Of a stretch of DNA of 64,000 nt, positions 1 through 8,451 are shown one piece after another. The translations under genes and the position numbers were made by a program. How positions within the stretch are numbered: position 1 is the first letter of the stretch; every line of letters starts with the position of its first letter. This DNA is from Psychromonas sp. SA13A (GTDB lineage: Bacteria; Pseudomonadota; Gammaproteobacteria; Enterobacterales; Psychromonadaceae): NCBI RefSeq assembly GCF_011378715.1, contig NZ_WTKU01000008.1, positions 103,359-167,358 of the forward strand, written 5' to 3'. Under the pieces are notes generated by a model. It saw nothing but the letters and a program-made list of their open reading frames with translations. It was not told the DNA's origin and searched no databases.

Positions 1-17
1 CGAAAAAGGTAGGTTTT

Positions 18-620
18 ATGAGCTCAGAATTATATTTTATTTACGACTCTCATTGCCCATGGAGTTATGCTGCAACGCCTTTGGTTGTTGCTTTAACTGA
101 AGCATTTCCTGAGATGGAATTACATGCTTGGCATTGTGCTAATTACGATGGTGGTAATAGCGTTGGCTTTAATACCATTAAAGCGGTTGAGAGAGAAAGT
201 GATGTGACTTTTTCACAGGAATATGTGCGTTTTGCGGATAGCCCTAAAAATAGTATTATCAGCGCGAATCTATTAACTTGGATTGCAACTAAACAGTCAG
301 ACAAGTTTTTACCCGTTTTACAAGCTTTACAATATGAACACTTTGTTAGCGGTAACTCTTTAGGTAAAAAGATAGACTTTAATGAGTTAGCTGAAGATCT
401 TAAGTTATCAATTCCAAACAAAGTATTTAAAGAAGAATTAAGCAAAGATGCGATGTTTGTGCAATCTGAAATTATTGATTTACAAGCTTTTATGGGAACA
501 GCTGCTTTCCCCGCATTGTTATTAGTACATAATGACAACGCCGTATTATTGAATCATGCTCAATATATTGGTGCGCCTGAAAGCATTGTGGCAGATGTAC
601 AAAAACAACTACAAGACTAA
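18..620 (+). CDS. DsbA-family thioredoxin-fold protein
   Basis: A 200-residue protein with a CPWS motif at residues 13-16, right after the first beta strand (YFIYDSHCPWSY). This is the redox-site position of DsbA/FrnE/2-hydroxychromene-2-carboxylate isomerase-like proteins. There is only one cysteine in the motif (CPWS, not CxxC), so a classic disulfide oxidase is unlikely; a glutathione-dependent isomerase or mono-thiol role fits better. No signal peptide is seen, so it is probably cytoplasmic. The AAGGTAGG ribosome-binding site 5 to 12 bases before the ATG supports the start. The gene stands alone and ends before a hairpin at 692-723. The family call is good; the substrate is unknown. Confidence 0.75.
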   Translation: MSSELYFIYDSHCPWSYAATPLVVALTEAFPEMELHAWHCANYDGGNSVGFNTIKAVERESDVTFSQEYVRFADSPKNSIISANLLTWIATKQSDKFLPVLQALQYEHFVSGNSLGKKIDFNELAEDLKLSIPNKVFKEELSKDAMFVQSEIIDLQAFMGTAAFPALLLVHNDNAVLLNHAQYIGAPESIVADVQKQLQD

Positions 621-691
621 ACCTTTTATTTATAAATACAGCTGGTTTTATAAATACTAATAGTTCTATAAATAGTCTACTGGTTTTATCT

Positions 692-723
692 AAGTGAAAT
701 AATGGATAGCATTATTTCACTTT
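692..723 (+). terminator. Hairpin terminator after the DsbA-like gene
   Basis: A perfect 13-bp stem (692-704 with 710-722), AAGTGAAATAATG paired with its complement across a five-base loop and followed by a short T run. It lies about 70 bases after the stop codon. The rest of 621-919 is AT-rich with short imperfect repeats of the type TTTATAAATA and no recognisable gene. Confidence 0.6.
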
Positions 724-919
724 CTAATCCTCAATTTCTTTTTTTCAACGTTTATTTACTGTATTTCTAATAAGTTATACGGTGAAATGATATATTCCAT
801 TATTTCTTTTTTAATCGTAAATTTCCTCTTTGATAACAGTTCTTTCCTGTACTGATTGCACTCCTAATAAGCTATGCGCATACTAGAATTCCTTTTAATA
901 TTTGTGTTGAGATTCGAAT

Positions 920-2776
920 ATGGCTGATAGTTTCTTACTTTTTGATATCGAGCAAAAAGATCAGTTAGCTGAGCATTTGTTACCTTTTTTTAAACAAGCC
1001 ATTTTACCTCGAGCTTGGGATGAAGGTGATATTCACTTCAGCGCAGGTAGTCGTGTTTATGCGTACCTTAACGATCAGCAAGCACCCGCTGTTATAGAGG
1101 CTGCGATAGAAGGTGGATGGCACCTTGCTATTTTACCTCACCCTGATTCTCGTTATGCGAAACGTGGGTTTTGTGCTCATCGTAACCTTGAAAAAGCGAT
1201 TCAAGAAGCTGAGTTAAGTAGCCCTGAACAAGTTGATATTGTACGTTGTAATGGCAATATTTTGCTTTCATCTCTGGTGATTGGTGAAAGTTTTAATTTA
1301 TTACCAAGTGTTAAAATATTAGACTTTGTAGAAAGAGCTAAATTAGCTTGGCAGAACGTTGCTAAAATTCGCCAAGCTTGCCCTCAAAAAATATCCTTTA
1401 GCACAGAAAATGAAACTAATTTTACTACTGCGGCATTAGGTGTTGTTGTGACTGCGCACGTGCACGGTTCATGGTTAGCTAAAAGCATATTACCCAATAG
1501 TCACATTAATGATGGAATGTGCCACGCTATGATTATTGCCCCGCGCAGTATCATGGAGTTATTACGATTTTTTGTCGTTTCCACCTTAGGCAGACACTAT
1601 AGCTTACCCAGCTTTTTAGGATTATTAAAAACCAAACAACTAGAGATTAAAAACGATCAACAATTAACCTATCAATTGGATGGACAAGAGCAACAATCAG
1701 ATGCGTTATTAGTGACCATTGATCATCACGTATTAACCTTATTAGCAGGTGAAGAGCTACCTATAATAGACACAACAAGTGCGCAAAAAGAACAGATTAA
1801 AATAGAAAGATTACCCGCCGGTGAAGCTGTAATGGAAATAGCGGGCAAAACACTAGCATTTGTTGGGCATGCCGCAACGGATGAATTTAAAGAGTTATAT
1901 CAATTATTACGTGACAACGCGACAACCACCACAGCATTCCTCACTTTGATGGCGTTATCGACTTTATTAGCCAGTGTGGGGTTATTTGCAAGCTCTGCAC
2001 CAGTTATTATCGGTGCGATGATCCTTGCACCGTTAATGGCGCCTATTATTTCACTGTCGATGGCACTGGCCAGGCAAGACCCTTCTCTACTGACTGCCAG
2101 TGCCACTACTTTGTGTATCGGTATATTAGTGTCCTTGGGGTTTTCCTCCTTTGCTAGCTTTATTATTCCAATGGAAATTGTGACCCCTGAAATTGCCGCC
2201 AGGCTAAGCCCAAGTTTATTAGATCTGGGTGTTGCTGTTATTTCAGGTATTGCAGGTGCCTACGCGCATGCACGCGTTGATGCAGCTAAAAGTCTTGCTG
2301 GTGTCGCTATCGCTGTGGCACTGGTTCCGCCACTTGCTGTGACCGGTATAGGTATTGGCTGGTTAGACTTACATGTGGCTTGGGGAGCGCTATTGTTATT
2401 CCTGACTAACTTGGCAGGCATTGTGTTTGCTGCCGCTTTGACCTTTTTAGCATTAGGTTTTGCTCCCTTTACCCGAGCCAAAAAAGGTCTAACGATTGCT
2501 TTTATAGGTGTTGCACTAGTTTCTATTCCATTAATTTTTAGTTTTATGCGTTTATCCGATGAAGCCGCTATTATGCAACAGCTTGAAGGTAAAAAAATAG
2601 GTGAAGTAGTGATTAGAGAAGTGCATGCAAGAGCACTTCAACCAGTAGAAATATCGGTTAAATTAATGACCCCAACTACCTTAACCACTGCGAAGTTAGA
2701 TTTGATTAAACAAACTATTGAATCACAGCTACAACAAAAAGTTATCCTTGAAGCACAAGTTATTATTCGTCGATGA
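920..2776 (+). CDS. DUF389 (TIGR00341-type) membrane protein with diacylglycerol-kinase-like N-terminus
   Basis: A 618-residue protein. The C-terminal half, about 330-540, carries several hydrophobic helices with the DUF389 pattern: the segment GLFASSAPVIIGAMILAPLM, then ISLSMALARQDP, and a later helix block containing ALVPPLAVTGIGIG. The N-terminal 280 residues are soluble and resemble the second lobe of a diacylglycerol/sphingosine-kinase fold, for example the strand LTYQLDGQEQQSDALLVTI. The usual GGDGT nucleotide motif is not visible, so kinase activity is doubtful. Function is unknown; transport across or signalling at the inner membrane is possible. It is monocistronic, and the start has only a weak ribosome-binding site. 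Confidence is high for the DUF389 part and modest for the N-terminal reading. Confidence 0.75.
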   Translation: MADSFLLFDIEQKDQLAEHLLPFFKQAILPRAWDEGDIHFSAGSRVYAYLNDQQAPAVIEAAIEGGWHLAILPHPDSRYAKRGFCAHRNLEKAIQEAELSSPEQVDIVRCNGNILLSSLVIGESFNLLPSVKILDFVERAKLAWQNVAKIRQACPQKISFSTENETNFTTAALGVVVTAHVHGSWLAKSILPNSHINDGMCHAMIIAPRSIMELLRFFVVSTLGRHYSLPSFLGLLKTKQLEIKNDQQLTYQLDGQEQQSDALLVTIDHHVLTLLAGEELPIIDTTSAQKEQIKIERLPAGEAVMEIAGKTLAFVGHAATDEFKELYQLLRDNATTTTAFLTLMALSTLLASVGLFASSAPVIIGAMILAPLMAPIISLSMALARQDPSLLTASATTLCIGILVSLGFSSFASFIIPMEIVTPEIAARLSPSLLDLGVAVISGIAGAYAHARVDAAKSLAGVAIAVALVPPLAVTGIGIGWLDLHVAWGALLLFLTNLAGIVFAAALTFLALGFAPFTRAKKGLTIAFIGVALVSIPLIFSFMRLSDEAAIMQQLEGKKIGEVVIREVHARALQPVEISVKLMTPTTLTTAKLDLIKQTIESQLQQKVILEAQVIIRR

Positions 2777-2942
2777 GTGTTAATTAAAAAATAGCAGCCT
2801 CTTTACCTAAAAATGGCTTATTGGTAGTTGCTGGCGATAGTTGCTAGCAGTAATTACTGATCAGCCACTGATTTTTCTCATCAAAAAAGTATTGAAAATG
2901 CTATGCTTACTCTTTTTTTAATCACTCACTGCGTATTGTTTT

Positions 2943-4736
2943 ATGTATCAACTTCGTCCTTATCAACAAGATGCCGTTAATGCCACACTGCATTATTTTC
3001 GTCGTCATAGTTCGCCTGCCGTTTTAGCACTTTCGACTGGTGCAGGTAAAAGCCTGATCATCGCGGAGCTTGCCAGAATAGCGAAAGGTAGAGTGTTAGT
3101 ACTCGCTCACGTTAAAGAGTTAGTTGAACAAAATCATGCTAAATATGAAAGTTATGGCGTGAAAGCATCTATTTTTTCTGCAGGGTTAGGGCGTAAAGAA
3201 ACATCCCAACAAGTCGTCTTTGCCTCGGTACAGTCTATCGTAAACAACCTTGATCTGTTTGCAGATGCCTTTTCATTGTTAGTGATAGACGAGTGTCATC
3301 GTGTACCCATGCAAGGTGATTCTAGTTACCAAAAAGTGATTAAACACTTACAGGCTATCAACCCAAATTTAAAGGTTTTAGGATTAACAGCAACACCGTA
3401 TCGTCTAGGTTTAGGTTGGATTTATCAATATCATACCCGCGGCCAAGTGCGCAGTGAAGAAGCACGGTTTTTCCGTGATTGCATTTTTGATTTGCCAATT
3501 CGATTTTTATTAGATGAGCATTTTTTAACTGAGCCAAAAGTGATGGATATGGCTGTGCTCAGCTATGATTTTTCGCAAATTTCTCCGGCTAATACGGGAG
3601 CTTATAAAGAAGCTGATTTAAATAAAGTAATAGAAAAGTCGGGCCGAGCTACGCCTGAAATTATCAAGTCAGTGATTACTCACGCTCAAGACCGTCAAGG
3701 TGTGATGATATTTGCTTCAACAGTTAAACATGCACAAGAAATTTTAGGTTATTTACAAGGTGAAAGTGCGGCATTAATTATTGGTGATACCGCAGGTAAA
3801 GATCGCGATCAAATCATTCAAGACTTTAAAAATAAAAAAATTAAATACTTAGTTAATGTGTCGGTCTTAACCACTGGTTTTGATGCACCACACGTTGATT
3901 TAATCGCTATTTTGCGTCCCACTGAGTCGATCAGTTTATACCAACAAATAGTAGGCCGAGGGTTACGTTTATCCGAGGGTAAAAAAGATTGTTTAGTGAT
4001 GGAGTTTGCTGGTAATTGTTATGACTTGTATCAACCAGAAGTGGGGCAAGAAAAACCAGAAAGTGGCAGTGAAATAGTGAGTATTCCATGTCCTGCTTGC
4101 CAGTTTACTAATAACTTTTGGGGTAAGGTGGATCCAGCCGGTTTTGTAATTGAACATTATGGTCGTAAATGCCAGGGCTATTCGTTAAAAATTACCGAAG
4201 ATGATGATGGCAATAAATTTGAGCAACGCGTGCATTGTAACTATCGTTTTCGGGCTAAGTTTTGTGACCAATGTGGAATGGATAATGATATTGCAGCACG
4301 CGTTTGTGGGCATTGTGAAGCCGTGTTGGTTGACCCCGATAAAAAGTTAAGAGAAGCATTAAAATTGAAAGATGCGATGATTATTCGTTGTGATGATATG
4401 GCGCTTACTGCTAGCAAGAATAAACATGGGAAAAACCAATTAAAGGTTACCTATAGCGGCGGCCAAGGACAAATAAGTGAAGTGTGGCAATTAACCACTG
4501 CAAAGCAAAAAGCACAATTTTTACAACGCTTTATTCAACCACACTTAATTGATCGTTTTCGCCCTTTTACTCACTCATCAGTGACTAAAGTGATGCTTAA
4601 TGAACACCGATTACAAGCACCTGAAATAGTCATTGCTAATAAAGTAGGGCGATTTTGGCAGGTCAGAGATAAGTTATTTAATATTGAGCAATTTCCCAAA
4701 GCTGTAGAAGTATTAGCCCAGTTGCAACCTGAATAG
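2943..4736 (+). CDS. radD: RadD (YejH) DEAD/DEAH-box helicase-like DNA repair protein
   Basis: A 597-residue superfamily 2 protein that follows E. coli RadD closely from end to end. It starts YQLRPYQQDAV, has Walker A STGAGKS near residue 32-38, a DECH box (VIDECHRV), motif III LTATPYR and motif VI QQIVGRGLRL. After the helicase core there is a cysteine-rich zinc-binding region (CPAC, then FCDQCG and CGHC), as in RadD. The C-terminal region includes FWQVRDKLF, matching the family. RadD works with RecA and SSB in recombination intermediates and double-strand break repair. The length matches the E. coli protein (586). It appears monocistronic. Confidence 0.93.
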   Translation: MYQLRPYQQDAVNATLHYFRRHSSPAVLALSTGAGKSLIIAELARIAKGRVLVLAHVKELVEQNHAKYESYGVKASIFSAGLGRKETSQQVVFASVQSIVNNLDLFADAFSLLVIDECHRVPMQGDSSYQKVIKHLQAINPNLKVLGLTATPYRLGLGWIYQYHTRGQVRSEEARFFRDCIFDLPIRFLLDEHFLTEPKVMDMAVLSYDFSQISPANTGAYKEADLNKVIEKSGRATPEIIKSVITHAQDRQGVMIFASTVKHAQEILGYLQGESAALIIGDTAGKDRDQIIQDFKNKKIKYLVNVSVLTTGFDAPHVDLIAILRPTESISLYQQIVGRGLRLSEGKKDCLVMEFAGNCYDLYQPEVGQEKPESGSEIVSIPCPACQFTNNFWGKVDPAGFVIEHYGRKCQGYSLKITEDDDGNKFEQRVHCNYRFRAKFCDQCGMDNDIAARVCGHCEAVLVDPDKKLREALKLKDAMIIRCDDMALTASKNKHGKNQLKVTYSGGQGQISEVWQLTTAKQKAQFLQRFIQPHLIDRFRPFTHSSVTKVMLNEHRLQAPEIVIANKVGRFWQVRDKLFNIEQFPKAVEVLAQLQPE

Positions 4737-4848
4737 AGTTAGAGAGCTATATATCGCGAGTTAAAACATAATCAGTTAGCGATATAAATACTACATATAA
4801 CCAGCATAAATAGTTAAATTGAAATAAAAAAAATAAGGATTTAAGAAA

Positions 4849-5310
4849 ATGAATAAAATTCTAATTATACTGACTGCAATTGTTGTTGTGATAGTGATTG
4901 CTTTTTTTGTGCTAGGCGTAATGTCTAAAACAGGACATGCTCCCGGATTAAAACAAGGAAAACTACAGGCTTGTACCAGTATTGAAAATTGTGTATTTAG
5001 TGAAATCATTGATGGTGTTGATAATAATATCCAACCCTTTGCTTTTAATGGAGACAAAGCCGTGTTCCTTACTCAATTAAAAACTAGCGTTGAATCGATG
5101 GGTGGTAAAATTGTCAATATTGAAGATGATTATATCGCGGCGACCTTTACATCAGGTATCTTTGGATTTGTTGATGATTTGGAACTGAGAGTCAGTGATG
5201 ATAATTTATTACATTTTCGATCTGCGTCGCGTGTAGGGAAAAGTGACCTCGGTGCGAATAAAAAACGGGTTGAAGCGCTTAAGCTTTTGTTACAGGGAAC
5301 AGCTAAATAG
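4849..5310 (+). CDS. DUF1499 membrane-anchored protein
   Basis: A 153-residue protein with one N-terminal hydrophobic helix (about residues 4-25), likely a signal anchor, followed by a periplasmic domain. The C-terminal segment FRSASRVGKSDLGANKKRVE is the hallmark of DUF1499. Two cysteines (about 41 and 47) could form a disulfide in the periplasm. The start is supported by AAGGA 12 bases upstream. The next gene begins 76 bases later in the same direction, so they may be co-transcribed. The function of DUF1499 is not known. Confidence 0.8.
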   Translation: MNKILIILTAIVVVIVIAFFVLGVMSKTGHAPGLKQGKLQACTSIENCVFSEIIDGVDNNIQPFAFNGDKAVFLTQLKTSVESMGGKIVNIEDDYIAATFTSGIFGFVDDLELRVSDDNLLHFRSASRVGKSDLGANKKRVEALKLLLQGTAK

Positions 5311-5386
5311 GCGTTAAAGAATAATTTGATTCAGAAATAAGTAATGTTAGTTGCTAACTAGAGTAGTAGAAAATCGGGAATAATAA

Positions 5387-5704
5387 ATGAATAAAAATAT
5401 TGAACAACTGTTAACGTTAGTGGCTAACTGTAATGATCAATTAACGGAAAAGTATCCGCAACTTTCTACTGCAGTGGGCCTGCTAGAGCAAAGTTTACAG
5501 GCCTCTAATGCAGTGACTATTGATAATGTTAAGCTTAAAAAGAGATTAATGTTTATTATTCTTGATGCTCATCCTGAAGTTGTAGGTATTGGTACCGGTC
5601 AATCCGGGACTGAAGATTTTACTTTTATTAAGCAAGTGTCACTGGCTGAGATATCACCAAGTTTATTGATTGAACTGTTAGAGCAGCATATTACTGATTG
5701 CTAA
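5387..5704 (+). CDS. Conserved-looking hypothetical protein, 105 residues
   Basis: A small, acidic, soluble protein predicted to be mostly helical, with a glycine-rich turn VVGIGTGQSG in its middle. I do not recognise the family. A GGGA ribosome-binding site precedes the ATG at suitable distance. It is flanked by the DUF1499 gene and the HD-hydrolase gene with short gaps (76 and 45 bases), which suggests a three-gene transcription unit. Coding character matches its neighbours. Confidence 0.6.
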   Translation: MNKNIEQLLTLVANCNDQLTEKYPQLSTAVGLLEQSLQASNAVTIDNVKLKKRLMFIILDAHPEVVGIGTGQSGTEDFTFIKQVSLAEISPSLLIELLEQHITDC

Positions 5705-5749
5705 TTAGGAGGGTGATACTTTCATTGAAAGTGATAGGAATGAGAAAAA

Positions 5750-6376
5750 ATGTTTAAACAGTATCAAGCTCAGTGTGAAAGTTTTATTGCTGAAAATATG
5801 AAAACGGATTTAGCACATGACTTGTTGCACGTTAAACGCGTAGTTAAGTTAGCAACACTGATAGCGAAGAAAGAGAAGGCAGAACTAAACGTAGTATTAC
5901 CTGCTGCTTGGTTGCACGACTGTGTTAGCTACCCTAAAAATCATCCTCTACGCAGTCAAAGCTCATTACATGCGGCAGATAAAGCCATTCAATTTTTATC
6001 AAGTATCGAATATCCAAAACAGTACCTAGATGCTATCCATCATGCGATTGCAGCACATAGCTATAGTGGTGGGTTAATAGCTAATACCCTTGAGGCAAAA
6101 ATTGTGCAGGATGCTGATAGATTAGATGCGATTGGCGCGATTGGTATTGCGCGTTGTATTCAAGTAAGTAGCCAATTAAAGCGACCACTATATGCGCCTG
6201 AAGATGCATTTGCTGAGCAAAGAACGTTAGATGATCAACGCTTCACCCTTGATCACTTCTATAAAAAGTTATTAAAATTAGCTTCCTTAATGCATACCCA
6301 AACAGCGCAAGATATTGCAGCGCAGCGCACGCAGTTTATGGAAAGTTATCTGCAACAGTTAGCTTTAGAAATTTAA
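5750..6376 (+). CDS. HD-domain phosphohydrolase
   Basis: A 208-residue HD-superfamily protein. The metal-binding residues are visible in order: H in DLLHVKRV (about 27), the HD doublet in AAWLHDCVSYP (about 55-56), a later H pair in IHHAIAAHSYS, and D in VQDADRLDAIGA. This is the pattern of the YedJ/YpgQ-type small hydrolases, which act on nucleotides or pyrophosphate-containing substrates. The ribosome-binding site GGAATGAG lies before the ATG. It is probably the last gene of the unit starting at 4849. Confidence 0.85.
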   Translation: MFKQYQAQCESFIAENMKTDLAHDLLHVKRVVKLATLIAKKEKAELNVVLPAAWLHDCVSYPKNHPLRSQSSLHAADKAIQFLSSIEYPKQYLDAIHHAIAAHSYSGGLIANTLEAKIVQDADRLDAIGAIGIARCIQVSSQLKRPLYAPEDAFAEQRTLDDQRFTLDHFYKKLLKLASLMHTQTAQDIAAQRTQFMESYLQQLALEI

Positions 6377-6439
6377 AGCAATAATTATCAAGTCACTGGC
6401 GATTGGGGTTAGACTGCTTTACCCTAATTAACTTTATTC

Positions 6440-6599
6440 TAAATAACATTACCTTAAATAACATTACCTTAAAAAACATTGCTTTAAGTAATTTTTTCTA
6501 ATCAAATTGCTTAAAGCAAGTACCTTTTAGCTAATTCAAATAACCTTTAGTAAATTTAAATAACCTTAAGCCAATTCAAATATTCTTTAACTAATATAA
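6440..6599. repeat. Two short tandem-repeat blocks and an inverted repeat
   Basis: Between the HD-hydrolase and the MarR gene lie three copies of a 15-base unit (TAAATAACATTACCT, 6440-6485, the third degenerate). A 20-base unit then occurs about 3.5 times (6531-6599; the first copy begins CTAATTCAAATAACC). A perfect 10-bp inverted repeat TTGCTTTAAG (6479-6488) and CTTAAAGCAA (6510-6519) links the blocks and may fold as a hairpin with a 21-base loop. No gene is present in 6377-6715. Confidence 0.7.
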
Positions 6600-6642
6600 A
6601 GAAATAAGTCGCTAACTGTCATATTGATATGAATAATTAATA

Positions 6643-6690
6643 TTGACAATTTACCTGCCTGGGCAGTATTATTTTTTCTTGCCTAGGCAA
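6643..6690 (+). promoter_or_regulatory. Promoter with twin MarR-type operator boxes
   Basis: A sigma70-like promoter, TTGACA (6643-6648), 18-base spacer, TATTAT (6667-6672). Overlapping the spacer is CTGCCTGGGCAG (6655-6666, one mismatch from a perfect palindrome). A perfect palindrome TTGCCTAGGCAA follows at 6679-6690, around the expected transcription start. The centres are 24 bp apart. Both share the core TGCCTRGGCA, of the type bound by MarR/EmrR family dimers. Their location means the bound regulator would block RNA polymerase, so the MarR protein encoded next probably represses its own operon. Confidence 0.7.
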
Positions 6691-6715
6691 CTAATAATCT
6701 GGAAACAAACTCCCT

Positions 6716-7153
6716 ATGACTCATCAACTAAACATTAAATCATTAGGTCTTCCATTAGCGAAACTGATCGGTTTAGTTAATCAACGTAAAGAGCTGTTAC
6801 TAAATCAATATTTAGCGCCTTTTAATATCAGCTCTGCACAATTTAAAGTATTAGCTGCAGTGCATTATTATGGGATTGATTCTCCGGCTGACCTTAGTAA
6901 ATATCTCACTATTGATGGGGGCTCAATGACCCGAATGGTGGACAGGTTAGTGAAAAAAGAATTAATAGATAAACAGCCTAACCCTAAAGATAAACGTGGT
7001 GTCATACTCGAACTAACAATCACTGGAAAATTATTATTAGCGCAATGTTTGGAGTGTATGGACAATCAAGTGGCTCCCTTGTTGACTGGGGACCTTTCTG
7101 TACAAGAGATAGAACAGTTGAGTGCGCTTCTAAAGCGTTTATTACCAGCCTAA
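6716..7153 (+). CDS. MarR-family transcriptional regulator of the emrAB-like operon
   Basis: A 145-residue winged-helix protein. The DNA-binding core is clear: a recognition helix region (SPADLSKYLTIDGGSMTRMV) followed by the wing motif NPKDKRGVILELT, where the DxR motif is typical of MarR proteins. It resembles MprA/EmrR, the repressor of multidrug efflux in E. coli, and it heads an emrA-emrB pair. Ligand release is presumably by the effluxed compounds. A GGAAAC ribosome-binding site precedes the ATG. Confidence 0.87.
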   Translation: MTHQLNIKSLGLPLAKLIGLVNQRKELLLNQYLAPFNISSAQFKVLAAVHYYGIDSPADLSKYLTIDGGSMTRMVDRLVKKELIDKQPNPKDKRGVILELTITGKLLLAQCLECMDNQVAPLLTGDLSVQEIEQLSALLKRLLPA

Positions 7154-7246
7154 GCAACCTAATTATAAGAATAACTTTGAGTGTCACATTCCTATTTTAT
7201 TTATCTCCTATAACCAGAGAGATCGTTAACAAATAAGTGGTAAAGC

Positions 7247-8443
7247 ATGCAAACATCAGAAAAAACAACAAGTACTATGGCTAATGACCCAGTTAAAAAG
7301 AGTAAGCGTAAAACCTCTTTCTTTATTTTGTTTATTGTATTGGTTGTTATTGCTGCAACTTGGTTTTTTTATTATGAGGTTTATGCCAAATACTCTGAAG
7401 AAACCAATGATGCCTATGTGAATGGTGATTTAGTGGTCATTTCCCCACAAATTTCAGGCACGGTGAGTAAAGTTGTTGTGGATCAAGGGGATTATGTTGA
7501 AAAAGGTCAAATACTGATTAGTTTAGATTCCAATGATACGCAAATAGCACTGCAAGCAGCGGAAGCTAAATTAGCGAACTCGGTTCGTGAAGTACGTAGC
7601 TTATATGCAACTGCTGATAACGCGAAAGCGAGTCTGGAAGCTACTAAGGTCGAATATAATCAAGCGATTAGTGATTATAAGCGCCGTCAAAAGCTGGCTA
7701 AATCAGGGGCAATTTCTCAGGAAGATTTGAATCACTACAAAGACTTGGTTGAAACCACTAAGAGTCAATATCTTGCTTCACAACAGGCGCTTAAAATGGC
7801 TGTTTCATTAGTCGATAATACGGTACTTAAAACCCATCCAGCGATTAAATCTGCAGTCGCTAATTTACGCCAAGTATACTTAAATAATCTGCGTGCAGAT
7901 ATTGTTGCTCCTATCAGCGGTTATGTAGCAAAACGCGCCGTCCAGTTAGGTAGTCAAGTTCAACCTGGCACACAAATGATGGTGATTGTTCCTTTGCATC
8001 AAGTATGGGTTGATGCAAACTTTAAAGAAAGCCAGATGCGTGACATGCGTATTGGACAAGCGGTTATTTTGACCTCAGATTTATACGGTAAAGAAGTAGA
8101 GTATAAAGGTGAAATTGAAAGTCTGGGGATCGGTACTGGCAGTGCATTTTCATTGTTGCCCGCTCAAAATGCGAGTGGGAATTGGATTAAAATTGTACAA
8201 CGTCTACCGGTTAAAATTCGTTTACAAAAAGATAACCTAGCACAATACCCCTTAAGAATAGGTTTATCGATGTTAGCAAAAGTGGATATTGAAGATAGCA
8301 GTGGGGCATTGCTTTCAGAAAGTCCTCAACAAGAAGCGCGCTTCGATACCGATGTTTATCAGAATACGCTGCAAGAGGTTGACCATTTAGTGACCAAAAT
8401 ACTGCATGAGAATGTAGGTATTAATAATATTATCCCTGAATAG
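7247..8443 (+). CDS. EmrA-like HlyD-family membrane fusion protein
   Basis: A 398-residue periplasmic adaptor of a tripartite efflux pump. It has a cytoplasmic lysine-rich start, one transmembrane helix at about 27-45, then the signature EETNDAYVNGDLVVISPQIS. This is followed by the biotinyl-lipoyl half-motif (GTVSKVVVDQGDYVEKGQ), a helical hairpin (about 100-200) and the second lipoyl half (APISGYVAKRAVQLGSQV), ending with a beta-barrel domain. It should bridge the EmrB-like transporter to a TolC channel; no tolC lies in this window. It is 93 bases after the regulator and 8 bases before emrB. Confidence 0.9.
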   Translation: MQTSEKTTSTMANDPVKKSKRKTSFFILFIVLVVIAATWFFYYEVYAKYSEETNDAYVNGDLVVISPQISGTVSKVVVDQGDYVEKGQILISLDSNDTQIALQAAEAKLANSVREVRSLYATADNAKASLEATKVEYNQAISDYKRRQKLAKSGAISQEDLNHYKDLVETTKSQYLASQQALKMAVSLVDNTVLKTHPAIKSAVANLRQVYLNNLRADIVAPISGYVAKRAVQLGSQVQPGTQMMVIVPLHQVWVDANFKESQMRDMRIGQAVILTSDLYGKEVEYKGEIESLGIGTGSAFSLLPAQNASGNWIKIVQRLPVKIRLQKDNLAQYPLRIGLSMLAKVDIEDSSGALLSESPQQEARFDTDVYQNTLQEVDHLVTKILHENVGINNIIPE

Positions 8444-8451
8444 GGGCGGTT

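Noticed and set aside
4750-4786. Hairpin TATATCGC/GCGATATA after radD as terminator
   Set aside because: The stem has a 21-base loop and no T run, so it is not a convincing terminator.
6531-6599. Possible CRISPR array from repeated 20-base units
   Set aside because: Units are directly adjacent with no unique spacers and diverge from each other; this is a simple tandem repeat.
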